64,000 nucleotides of DNA. Source: Allocoprococcus comes (GTDB lineage Bacteria > Bacillota > Clostridia > Lachnospirales > Lachnospiraceae). The position numbers and the translations under genes are program-made. The notes beneath the pieces are model-generated. The model searched no databases, was not told where the DNA came from, and was given only the letters and a program-made list of their open reading frames with translations. Of this stretch, positions 32,496-40,299 are shown one piece after another. Each line of letters begins with the position of its first letter. Within the stretch, counting starts at the first letter, position 1. The stretch covers positions 1 to 64,000 of the forward strand of contig NZ_JAAIMM010000006.1 in NCBI RefSeq assembly GCF_013300725.1, given 5' to 3'.

Positions 32496-33683
32496 TTAAA
32501 GATATTTTTTCAGAGTATCCACTTTGTCCAGCTTCTCCCATGGAAGATCCAGGTCGTTGCGTCCAAAGTGACCGTAAGCTGCTGTCTGTTTGTAGATCGG
32601 ACGTCTCAGGTCAAGCATCTTGATGATTCCTGCCGGACGAAGGTCGAAGTTCTCACGGATGATCTCTACAAGCTTATCATCTGCGATCTTTCCTGTTCCG
32701 AAAGTATCTACCATGACAGAGGTCGGCTGTGCAACACCGATTGCGTAAGAAAGCTGGATCTCACACTTTTTAGCGATTCCTGCTGCTACGATGTTCTTTG
32801 CAACGTATCTTGCTGCGTAAGCTGCGGAACGGTCTACCTTTGTGCAGTCCTTTCCAGAGAAAGCTCCACCGCCATGACGGGCCATTCCACCGTAGGTATC
32901 TACGATGATCTTACGTCCTGTAAGTCCGCTGTCACCGTGTGGTCCACCGATCACAAAACGTCCGGTCGGATTGATGAAGAATTTTGTATTCTCATCTACC
33001 ATATCTGCCGGAAGGATTTCATCAAAAATGTATTTTTTCACGTCTTCATGGATCTGTTCCTGTGAAACATCCGGATCATGCTGTGTAGAAAGTACTACTG
33101 CATCAAGGCGGGCCGGAGCTCCATTTTCATCATATTCTACAGTTACCTGTGATTTTCCATCCGGACGAAGGTAAGGAAGTGTTCCGTTCTTTCTTACTTC
33201 TGTAAGACGCTTTGCAAGCTTATGTGCAAGTGAAATCGGATAAGGCATATATTCTTCTGTCTCATCAGAAGCATATCCAAACATCATTCCCTGGTCTCCT
33301 GCACCGATTGCTTCCAGTTCTTCATCTGACATCTTGTGTTCCTTTGCTTCAAGTGCTTTATCAACACCCATGGCAATATCGCTTGACTGTTCGTCAATTG
33401 CTGTCAGAACGCCACATGTGTCAGCATCAAATCCGTACTTTCCTCTTGTATAACCAATTTCGCGAACAGTATCACGAACGATTTTCTGAATATCTACATA
33501 TGCATTTGTAGTAATTTCTCCCATTACCATAACAATTCCTGTAGTCGCGCATGTCTCGCATGCCACACGGCTCATTGGGTCCTGCTCCATAAGTGCATCC
33601 AGAATCGCATCGGAAATCTGGTCGCACATCTTATCCGGATGTCCTTCAGTTACTGATTCAGAAGTAAATAATAATCTCTCCAT
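32496..33683 (-). CDS. metK: S-adenosylmethionine synthetase
   Basis: 395 residues, the usual length. [20 protein letters not shown] is the N-terminal ATP/Mg site, [12 protein letters not shown] is the MetK signature loop and [20 protein letters not shown] is the second signature (P-loop-like GGGAFSGKD). It makes SAM from methionine and ATP. The gene is preceded by a SAM-I riboswitch, so its expression falls when SAM is plentiful. Confidence 0.98.
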   Translation of the reverse strand: MERLLFTSESVTEGHPDKMCDQISDAILDALMEQDPMSRVACETCATTGIVMVMGEITTNAYVDIQKIVRDTVREIGYTRGKYGFDADTCGVLTAIDEQSSDIAMGVDKALEAKEHKMSDEELEAIGAGDQGMMFGYASDETEEYMPYPISLAHKLAKRLTEVRKNGTLPYLRPDGKSQVTVEYDENGAPARLDAVVLSTQHDPDVSQEQIHEDVKKYIFDEILPADMVDENTKFFINPTGRFVIGGPHGDSGLTGRKIIVDTYGGMARHGGGAFSGKDCTKVDRSAAYAARYVAKNIVAAGIAKKCEIQLSYAIGVAQPTSVMVDTFGTGKIADDKLVEIIRENFDLRPAGIIKMLDLRRPIYKQTAAYGHFGRNDLDLPWEKLDKVDTLKKYL

Positions 33684-33778
33684 CTTTTTTCCTTTCTTTT
33701 CTTCTTTGTATCTGCCTCTCTTATCTCTGGAATAATGAAAATCGACAAACAGAATTTCTCTTCTGTCTATGCAAATTT

Positions 33779-33803
33779 AAAGGTCAGCCCCAAAGGACTG
33801 ACC
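33779..33803 (-). terminator. Terminator hairpin of the metK riboswitch
   Basis: AGGTCAG pairs with CTGACCT around CCCCAAAGGA, followed by TTTAAATTT on the minus strand. It lies 20 nt beyond the aptamer and 95 nt before metK, consistent with the expression platform. Confidence 0.75.
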
Positions 33804-33822
33804 TGATATCTCATCATCAATC

Positions 33823-33922
33823 CTCTTATTGTTCGATTGCTCGCTCAGGTTGGCACCTTCCGGCTTACCGGGGTTGCCGTGGCTTCGCAGGTCCTTTGTA
33901 CCTCCACCACTCTGAATAAGAG
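33823..33922 (-). promoter_or_regulatory. SAM-I riboswitch (S-box) upstream of metK
   Basis: The minus strand shows the S-box core. Closing stem is CTCTTATT/AATAAGAG (ends at 33922 and 33823), then CAGAGTGGTGGAGG, GGCCCG-like text replaced by GACCTGCGAAGCC, GGCAACC, AAGGTGCCAACC and GAGCGAGCAATCGAAC. These are the conserved parts that bind S-adenosylmethionine. A terminator hairpin follows, so SAM binding should stop metK transcription. Confidence 0.95.
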
Positions 33923-33950
33923 AAAGCGTATTTAATTGTTACCGCTACAC

Positions 33951-33979
33951 ATCATAACACTGTCCATACCTTCCGTCAA
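33951..33979 (-). promoter_or_regulatory. Promoter of the metK leader
   Basis: On the minus strand TTGACG (33974-33979) and TATGAT (33951-33956) with a 17-bp spacer, 29 bp before the riboswitch closing stem. Confidence 0.8.
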
Positions 33980-34024
33980 TATACATTTTGGGAAATATGT
34001 TCTATCAAAACAGGAATTCCTGTC

Positions 34025-35317
34025 TTAACCTACTTTTAACTTGAATTTCTGGATCTCACGTTCTGTAGAAACTCTCTCGATCACTGCACCGAGACTTCTG
34101 AGCTTCTCTTCAAAACGTTCGTATCCTCTCTGGATATATACGATGTCATCTACGATCGTAATGCCATCTGCGGCCATTCCTGCAATCACAAGTGCTGCTC
34201 CTGCACGAAGGTCCGGTGCACTGACTCTTGCTCCCGAGAATTTATCTACGCCTTCGATAGTCGCTGCATTGCCTTCAACCTTGACATTTGCACCCATTCT
34301 TGCAAGTTCTGAAAGATATTTGAAACGATTCTCGAAAATACTTTCTGTAATCGTGCTTGTCCCTTTACAAAGAGCAAGTGTAACACCGATCTGCGGCTGC
34401 ATATCTGTCGGAAATCCCGGATATGGAAGGGTCTTCACCTGTGTATTGTGAAGGTCTCCCTTGGATACAACACGTACTGCATCGTCAAATTCTTCTACTT
34501 CACAGCCAATCTCAACAAGCTTTGCGATCGTAGCTTCCAGATGCTTCGGGATAACGTTCATAACGGTTACATCCCCTCTGGTTGCTGCTGCTGCGAACAT
34601 AAATGTTCCGGCTTCGATCTGATCCGGAATAATGGAATAATCTGTCTTATGCAGACGGGATACACCGCGGATCTTGATCACATCTGTACCTGCACCACGG
34701 ATATTTGCTCCCATGCTGTTCAGGAAGTTTGCCACATCAACAACGTGTGGTTCTTTTGCCACGTTCTCAAGGATCGTAAGTCCCTCTGCCATAGAAGCTG
34801 CCATCATTACATTGATCGTAGCCCCTACACTTACTACATCAAAATAAATGTGCTTTCCGATCAGACGCTCTGCCTCTGCGATAATCTTGCCATGCTCGAT
34901 ATCCACATAAGCACCAAGCGCACGAAAACCTTTCAGATGCTGGTCGATCGGACGGCTTCCGATATTGCATCCTCCCGGAAGAGCAACTTCTGCTCTCTTA
35001 TACTTGCCAAGAAGTGCTCCGAGCAGATAATAAGATGCACGGATCTTCTTGATGTAATCATATTCTATATCAAAATTCTCAATATTGCTTCCGTTGATTC
35101 TGACTGTGTGCCGGTCAATACGGTCAACCTCGGCACCAATTCCGCTGATTGCTTCCAGCAGAACGTTGATATCGTTGACATCCGGAAGGTTATCGATAGT
35201 AACTGTCTCATCTGTCATAATCGCAGCTGCCAGAATTGCCAGTGCTGCATTCTTTGCTCCACCGATCTCGACTTCGCCGACCAGCGGATTGCCACCCTTA
35301 ATAATATACTGTTCCAT
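34025..35317 (-). CDS. murA: UDP-N-acetylglucosamine 1-carboxyvinyltransferase
   Basis: About 430 residues from ATG 35317, with GAGG 6 nt upstream. EPSP-synthase fold: YIIKGGNPLVGEVEIGGAKN at the start; the residue text ALPGGCNIGSRPIDQHLKGF contains the Cys loop that binds phosphoenolpyruvate and fosfomycin. DMQPQIGVTLALCKG and DLRAGAALVIAGMAADG are family motifs. It performs the first committed step of peptidoglycan synthesis. Stands alone here. Confidence 0.97.
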   Translation of the reverse strand: MEQYIIKGGNPLVGEVEIGGAKNAALAILAAAIMTDETVTIDNLPDVNDINVLLEAISGIGAEVDRIDRHTVRINGSNIENFDIEYDYIKKIRASYYLLGALLGKYKRAEVALPGGCNIGSRPIDQHLKGFRALGAYVDIEHGKIIAEAERLIGKHIYFDVVSVGATINVMMAASMAEGLTILENVAKEPHVVDVANFLNSMGANIRGAGTDVIKIRGVSRLHKTDYSIIPDQIEAGTFMFAAAATRGDVTVMNVIPKHLEATIAKLVEIGCEVEEFDDAVRVVSKGDLHNTQVKTLPYPGFPTDMQPQIGVTLALCKGTSTITESIFENRFKYLSELARMGANVKVEGNAATIEGVDKFSGARVSAPDLRAGAALVIAGMAADGITIVDDIVYIQRGYERFEEKLRSLGAVIERVSTEREIQKFKLKVG

Positions 35318-35585
35318 TTCGCACCTCAATTAACGATTTCTTTCCCTCTGAAATATATCCTGTTCTATGCTTCTGTCAAACACTCTATTTATACTCTTTA
35401 TTATTTCATGAATAAAAAACCTCATACTTTCTATTCTTTCCAGATCTCTCAGGATTTGTATGAAGCTTTTCGTAATAATTCTCTATATCATTTATCAGTA
35501 TAGCATAATTCTATATGCATTGCAAAATTATTTATCTTGCTTTCTTCATTTTCGTAAAACTTTTGTAATATTTTCTTTAAAAAAT
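35318..35585. other. Gap between aroK and murA
   Basis: About 270 AT-rich bases. A promoter for murA should lie here on the minus strand, but no box pair stands out enough to call. No small gene was seen. Confidence 0.4.
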
Positions 35586-36086
35586 TTATTGATTTTCCAG
35601 AATTTCCATTACATTTTCAATGGTTTCTTCCAGCTCCAATCCATCTTCCGAAACAGTAATATCTGCATATTTTTCAAATAATACTACTCTTTCGTCATAT
35701 AAATCTTTCAGTGTCTGTCCGTCCCGAAGTGCAACTCCCCTTTTCTTTGCATTCTTCAGTCTGGAATTGATGACTTCAAATGACGCGTGCAGATAGACAA
35801 TGGTTCCAATCTCTTTGTAGTGCTTCATCGCTTCCTCACAGTAAACAACACTTCCTCCCGGGGAAATCACCGCATGTTCTGCTTCTACATCCCGATTGAC
35901 CTGATTCTCAATACTTAAGAATCCGTCCAGACCTTCTTCTGCGATAATCTCCCGCAAAAGTCTGTTCTCCTTTTTCTGAATCAGCAGATCCGTATCAATA
36001 AATTCGTATCCAAGCCGCTTCGCGACTACAACTCCGACGGTACTTTTTCCGACTGCCGGCATTCCGATAAATATAATATTCTTCAT
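35586..36086 (-). CDS. aroK: Shikimate kinase
   Basis: 166 residues. Walker A GMPAVGKSTVGVVVAKRLGY, shikimate-binding DTDLLIQKKENRLLREII and EGLDGFLSIENQVNRD, and SPGGSVVYCEEA near the lid are all present. It phosphorylates shikimate in the chorismate pathway. The GGG usually seen at the substrate loop reads SPGGS, a tolerated variant. It stands alone, 66 bp after the adjacent upstream orphan gene. Confidence 0.85.
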   Translation of the reverse strand: MKNIIFIGMPAVGKSTVGVVVAKRLGYEFIDTDLLIQKKENRLLREIIAEEGLDGFLSIENQVNRDVEAEHAVISPGGSVVYCEEAMKHYKEIGTIVYLHASFEVINSRLKNAKKRGVALRDGQTLKDLYDERVVLFEKYADITVSEDGLELEETIENVMEILENQ

Positions 36087-36152
36087 ATGTATCCTGGTTC
36101 TCTCCTTACCGAAACTCTGTTTCAGATGCTGTCATTTTTATATCGGACGATA

Positions 36153-36563
36153 TTATAGCACAAGTCCTGTGCATGAAGCAACTGTTTTTTCTTTTTGCCT
36201 TCTGTCTTTTCCTCTTCTTTCCATCAGTTCCTGGTACATCAGGATTTCTACTATTTCCCGGATTTGCTCCGGGGTATAGGTTTCTTTTTCCCATGTTTCC
36301 TGTTTCATAACCTGGTCATATGCTCTGCGGCACATCAGACGGAGCTGGAGTTTATCCGGGTACTCATCGTAGATCATACTTCCTTCGTATTCCTGACGGT
36401 CACATTCTTCCTGGATATATGTGTAAATCTTTTTGGCTGTTGCTGGATACATGCTTCGGAGGTATTCCCCGTCGCGCTGCTGGATTTTGTCTTCATCGAA
36501 TGCGTATGGGATGGGATACATCATATAATAAGGCAATCTCAGGTCCATGTCTGGCACTTCCAC
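36153..36563 (-). CDS. Conserved hypothetical protein
   Basis: Up to 136 residues; a GTG at 36563 and an ATG at 36548 are both possible starts, neither with a strong ribosome site. The text MDLRLPYYMMYPIPYAFDED, then RSMYPATAKKIYTYIQEECD and LQLRLMCRRAYDQVMKQE, is familiar as an uncharacterised Lachnospiraceae protein. Soluble, helical, rich in Tyr, Met and charged residues, with a basic tail (ERRGKDRRQKEK). No function can be given. Confidence 0.7.
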   Translation of the reverse strand: MEVPDMDLRLPYYMMYPIPYAFDEDKIQQRDGEYLRSMYPATAKKIYTYIQEECDRQEYEGSMIYDEYPDKLQLRLMCRRAYDQVMKQETWEKETYTPEQIREIVEILMYQELMERRGKDRRQKEKTVASCTGLVL

Positions 36564-37110
36564 TTCTTTTTTCTATGCTTTAGTGTATGCGGTATGGGGG
36601 AGTGGGGTTCCTGGGGTTGGGTGTGGAAGGGGGGACGATTTTCGGGCAATCCTGTTTCCGGGGCGGATTCGGAATGTAACAGGGAGATAACGGGGAAGGA
36701 AGCGGCAAGTGGCGGCTCAGGCTGTCCTCACCAGTCGTGCGGGAGGCACGGCTGGTGTCCACCTCTTGCCGCTTTCTTCCCCTAACTCCCTGTAACGTTC
36801 CTGCATATGCCCCGGAAACAGGATTGCCCGAAAATCTGCGCGCTTCAAGACGGGAGGAGCGCCCCGGAACTCTACTCGCGAAGTTGAGTGTTGTTCAGAA
36901 CGGGCGCCAGGCGGACATTCGTCCTGTGGCTTGGGATATTGTGTGGGGATTTATTTTACTGGATTTTGGTTGTAAAAAGAACATATTTTATATTGAAATA
37001 ATTGGGTTTATGGTATACTGAATTATAGGTGTATATTTTTCAGACTTTGCATGTGAACTGGCGGTCTGATATTTACAAAAAAGTCAATCAACATGGAATT
37101 ATTATAAATA
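36564..37110. other. Gene-free region containing a long palindrome
   Basis: No supported reading frame on either strand. It is dominated by the 200-bp palindromic element at 36637-36836. The remainder is GC-rich near the element and AT-rich towards the plus-strand gene at 37111, where TATACT around 37014 may be part of its promoter. Confidence 0.5.
36637..36836. repeat. 200-bp imperfect palindrome (MITE-like or structured RNA)
   Basis: The ends are perfect 28-bp inverted copies (36637-36664 and 36809-36836; core TTTCGGGCAATCCTG). Inner matches follow in register: GTAACAGGGAG/CTCCCTGTAAC, AGCGGCAAG/CTTGCCGCT, and a central CACCAGTCGTGC/GCACGGCTGGTG hairpin. The whole would fold into one long stem. 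No coding potential. Such elements are often mobile and repeated in genomes; copy number cannot be judged from one window. Confidence 0.85.
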
Positions 37111-37785
37111 GTGAGGTGCCAAGTTATGAATAATGAAATTGCGAATGCTATGAAGGAACTTGAAAACTGGTTGGCTGATCCGGCTGAGCTGGGGCGGAAA
37201 CCGGCGAAGATTGAGTATACGGCTTCTTTTGAGGATGAGGATGGGATCAAATGTATGATCTTTAAATTCAAGAAATCTTTCTTTGGGAAATGGCTTCTTG
37301 GGATCGTCAGTGAATCTGGAACCTTCAGTGAGATGAAGGAATTCAATTCTGCCACAGAAACAGAAGATGCAAAAGCGTTACTTCATATATTAAAAGAATA
37401 CTGGAAAAAAATGGCAGAAAAAGAACAGGGATTTATCGAAATCCCGATTGAAAATCTGATCGAATGGGACGAGCCGAATGGGGAAGGTTGTATCGTTTCC
37501 GATAAGATAACAAAAGAAGGCTACAAAGTCGGCTACATGCTCCGCGAAGAGCCAACAGAAGGAAATCCGGACAGTGGCTGGAGATTCATGGCTGGCAATG
37601 AAGATGACGAATATATGGACAATCCGGATAATCATCATGTCTTTGCACTCAACACCATCTGCAATTACGACAGCGATATTATCCCTTATCTTCATGCCAA
37701 AATCGGATCTGCTTTCATACGTGTAGATGAATCTCATTTTGAAAAATATCATGAGTTCAAACCGATGTTCATTCAAAAACAGTAA
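37111..37785 (+). CDS. DUF2185-domain protein (immunity-protein-like)
   Basis: 224 residues, GAGGTG 7 nt before the ATG. The C-terminal half (GCIVSDKITKEGYKVGYMLR, then DSGWRFMAGNEDDEYMDNPD and LNTICNYDSDIIPYL) is the DUF2185 domain, used as an immunity module against polymorphic toxins in several bacteria. The N-terminal 105 residues are an unassigned alpha/beta part (NNEIANAMKELENWLADPAE). No toxin gene is visible beside it. Cytoplasmic. Next to two palindromic elements and a broken gene. Confidence 0.8.
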   Translation: MRCQVMNNEIANAMKELENWLADPAELGRKPAKIEYTASFEDEDGIKCMIFKFKKSFFGKWLLGIVSESGTFSEMKEFNSATETEDAKALLHILKEYWKKMAEKEQGFIEIPIENLIEWDEPNGEGCIVSDKITKEGYKVGYMLREEPTEGNPDSGWRFMAGNEDDEYMDNPDNHHVFALNTICNYDSDIIPYLHAKIGSAFIRVDESHFEKYHEFKPMFIQKQ

Positions 37786-37806
37786 ATTTTTCCAGGGGAG
37801 TGTAAA

Positions 37807-37908
37807 ATGACTTTTCAAATAATTGCAATCAGCTCCCTGCTTGCATCTTACGGATGCTATCTCGGTAAAATGTTGCTACAAAAAAAGCAGGGAATCCAGA
37901 CCGACCAG
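37807..37908 (+). pseudogene. Isoprenylcysteine methyltransferase-like (ICMT) protein, N-terminal stub
   Basis: Starting at ATG 37807, ~34 residues (TFQIIAISSLLASYGCYLGK, then LLQKKQGIQTDQ) match the first membrane helix and the KKxGIxTDQ motif of small ICMT/phospholipid methyltransferase-type membrane proteins, normally ~180-200 residues. The frame then passes into palindromic sequence and the rest of the gene is absent. The ribosome site (AGGGGAG) is intact, so only the body was lost. The frame can be read on to 38166 but that part is artificial. Confidence 0.55.
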
Positions 37909-38088
37909 CAGGCACCAACGGTGCCTGATCGCTGCGCCCCACCACAACGTTCTGTCTGGCAATGGGACGGCGTGTGGAAGGGTTGGCTTTCTGGTGCATT
38001 CGAATCGGCTTTGACTGGATGTTGGACAAAACGGAACCATCAAGCCGATGAGACACACCAGAAAGCCAAAACTTCCACACGCCGTCCC
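37896..38088. repeat. Two adjacent palindromes replacing the ICMT gene body
   Basis: The first (about 37896-37960) has ends CCAGAC/GTCTGG enclosing a perfect CAGGCACC-AAC-GGTGCCTG hairpin. The second (37964-38088) has 33-bp ends matching at 31 positions (core GGGACGGCGTGTGG) with inner CGGCTT/AAGCCG. They end 10 bp before the topB stop. Like the 36.6-kb palindrome they look like mobile or regulatory repeat units, but the sequence families differ. Confidence 0.8.
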
Positions 38089-38097
38089 AACCCAGCC

Positions 38098-40299
38098 CTA
38101 CAACTTAATCTTCGCCAGCGCATCCGCAAACGGATTATTCACCGGCTCATCCTTCTGCTGTCTTAAATATTTCTGCACATCCTTCTTACTGACTCCCGCA
38201 CCTTCCTTTTTCCTGCGCTCCTGGAAGGACGTCAGCTTCTCCTTATGCCCGCACACGCACACAAAAATCTGCCCGTCCCCTTTTCCGCGAAGCTGCATCT
38301 TCTTGTGACATACCGGACACCTCGCATTCGTTGTCCGTGATACCGTCTCACGATATCCACATTCTCTGTCCTGGCAGACCAGCATTTCACTGTTCTTGCC
38401 CTTCACAGCAAGCATCCGTTTTCCACATCGCGGGCACGTACTGTTCGTCAGATTATCATGACGGAACGTACCATCCCCTGTCTTAATCTCAGCGACCAAC
38501 TGATCTGTATACTGATCAATATCCTTCATAAAGACTTTCCGCGAAAGTTTTCCCTTCGCGATCTGCGACAGACGCATTTCCCAATCCGCCGTAAGCTCCG
38601 GCTGCTTCAGTTCTTCCGGTACAAGCTCCAGAAGCTGTTTTGCTTTCGAGGTAAGATAAATATCCTTGCCTCTCTTTTCCAATAAAAAGCTCTTGAACAG
38701 CTTTTCAATAATATCCGCTCTTGTCGCAACCGTTCCAAGTCCACCGGTCTCACCAAGCGTCTTCGCCATCGCTTTATCATGGCTTTCCATATAGGCAGTC
38801 GGATTCTCCATTGCCGAAAGCAGCGTTGCTTCATTAAAATGTGCCGGCGGCTTCGTCTTACCTTCTGTCAGTGACAGCGTAAGTCCTGCAATCTCCTGCC
38901 CTTTTTCCAGTTCCGGAAGTGTCTGTCCTTTTAATCCTTTTCCAGACTCATAAGCTGCTGCCTCTTCCTCATCTTCATACGAATAGACTTCCTCTTCGTA
39001 TGCTGCCCGCCACCCCTGTGCTTTCACGATCTTTCCTGATGCAAGTAAAGTCTCACTGCCGATCTTTACTGTCACCTGTGTCTGCTCATACTCGAACGGC
39101 GGATAAAGTACTGCAAGAAAACGCCGCACGACCAGATCATAAATCTTGCGTTCTTCATTTGTCATATGACTCAGATCCACATACTGTTCCGTTGGGATGA
39201 TCGCATGGTGATCCGATACCTTTGCATCATTTACAAAAGCAAGCTTTCCGCTCAGATTCTTTTTCTGTGCTGTCATCGCAAGTTTGCGGTACGGTCCTGT
39301 ACCACACGCCTCCAGGCGGTCCTTGATCGTCGGAACAATGTCTTTGCTCAGATATCTGGAATCCGTTCTCGGATAGGTCAGTACTTTATGGTTCTCATAC
39401 AGTCTCTGCATGATGTTCAGCGTTTCTTTTGCAGAAAATCCAAATCTCTGGTTTGCTTCTCTTTGCAGCTCTGTCAGATCATATAGAAGCGGCGCATAAG
39501 TCTTTTTAGGCGTCTTTTTTACTTCTTCTACCACAGCCTTCTGACCATCCAGCTTTTTCACCAGTCCAACCATCTTTTCTTTATCAAAAGACCGGTAACT
39601 CTTTGATTTCTGATCCTGCCATGTAAGCGTGATCTGTTTTCCTTTTGCCGCAATCCCGTAATAACTTTTCGGAATGAAACTACGGATCTGTTCTTCTCTT
39701 TTTGCAATCATCGCAAGCGTTGGTGTCTGTACACGTCCACAGGAAAGTTGCGCATTATATTTACAGGTCAGTGCCCTTGTTGCATTGATTCCAACCAGCC
39801 AGTCTGCCTCGGCACGGCACATTGCAGCATCGTAAAGCGCATCATACTCATGCCCGTTCTTCAACTTTGCAAAACCTTCCCTGATTGCTTTATCCGTTAC
39901 AGATGAGATCCACAGCCTCTTGATCGGCTTTTTGCTTCCTGCTTTTTCCAGAATCAGCCTTGCTACCAGTTCTCCTTCTCGTCCTGCATCCGTAGCAATG
40001 ATAATCTCATTCACATCCTTGCGGTGAATCTGTGTTTTCACCGCTGCGAACTGTTTTCCGGTCTGCTTTATTACTTCAAGCTTAAATGGAGCCGGCTTCA
40101 TCGGAAGCACATCCATTTTCCACTCTTTATATTTTTTATCGTAATCTTCCGGATCTGCCAGGGTAACCAGATGACCAAGTCCCCAGGTTACAATATAACG
40201 CTCTCCTTCAATTGCTCCATTTATCTTTTTCCCACATTTAAGTACGCGCGCAATATCACGCGCAACGGAAGGTTTTTCTGCAATTACAAGTGCCTTCAT
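38098..40299 (-). CDS. topB: DNA topoisomerase III (type IA)
   Basis: 733 residues. TOPRIM: LVIAEKPSVARDIARVLKCG and IIATDAGREGELVARLIL. The active Tyr sits in VLTYPRTDSRYLS. Family motif NYNAQLSCGRVQTPTLAMI-like text is seen as CKYNAQLSCGRVQTPTLAM. Two C-terminal zinc-finger-like units, CPRCGKRML...CQDRECGY and CPVCHKKMQ...CVCGHKE, resemble those of plasmid and ICE-borne TopB proteins. It breaks and rejoins one DNA strand to decatenate. The start overlaps the GGDEF gene stop by 4 bp. Confidence 0.95.
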   Translation of the reverse strand: MKALVIAEKPSVARDIARVLKCGKKINGAIEGERYIVTWGLGHLVTLADPEDYDKKYKEWKMDVLPMKPAPFKLEVIKQTGKQFAAVKTQIHRKDVNEIIIATDAGREGELVARLILEKAGSKKPIKRLWISSVTDKAIREGFAKLKNGHEYDALYDAAMCRAEADWLVGINATRALTCKYNAQLSCGRVQTPTLAMIAKREEQIRSFIPKSYYGIAAKGKQITLTWQDQKSKSYRSFDKEKMVGLVKKLDGQKAVVEEVKKTPKKTYAPLLYDLTELQREANQRFGFSAKETLNIMQRLYENHKVLTYPRTDSRYLSKDIVPTIKDRLEACGTGPYRKLAMTAQKKNLSGKLAFVNDAKVSDHHAIIPTEQYVDLSHMTNEERKIYDLVVRRFLAVLYPPFEYEQTQVTVKIGSETLLASGKIVKAQGWRAAYEEEVYSYEDEEEAAAYESGKGLKGQTLPELEKGQEIAGLTLSLTEGKTKPPAHFNEATLLSAMENPTAYMESHDKAMAKTLGETGGLGTVATRADIIEKLFKSFLLEKRGKDIYLTSKAKQLLELVPEELKQPELTADWEMRLSQIAKGKLSRKVFMKDIDQYTDQLVAEIKTGDGTFRHDNLTNSTCPRCGKRMLAVKGKNSEMLVCQDRECGYRETVSRTTNARCPVCHKKMQLRGKGDGQIFVCVCGHKEKLTSFQERRKKEGAGVSKKDVQKYLRQQKDEPVNNPFADALAKIKL

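Noticed and set aside
36195-37021. Plus-strand frames through the 36.6-kb palindrome
   Set aside because: They cross a gene on the other strand and the palindrome, with no ribosome sites and atypical composition.
37807-38166. Full 119-codon frame as one protein
   Set aside because: Only the first ~34 codons look like a real protein; the rest runs through the palindromic repeats and the end of topB on the other strand.
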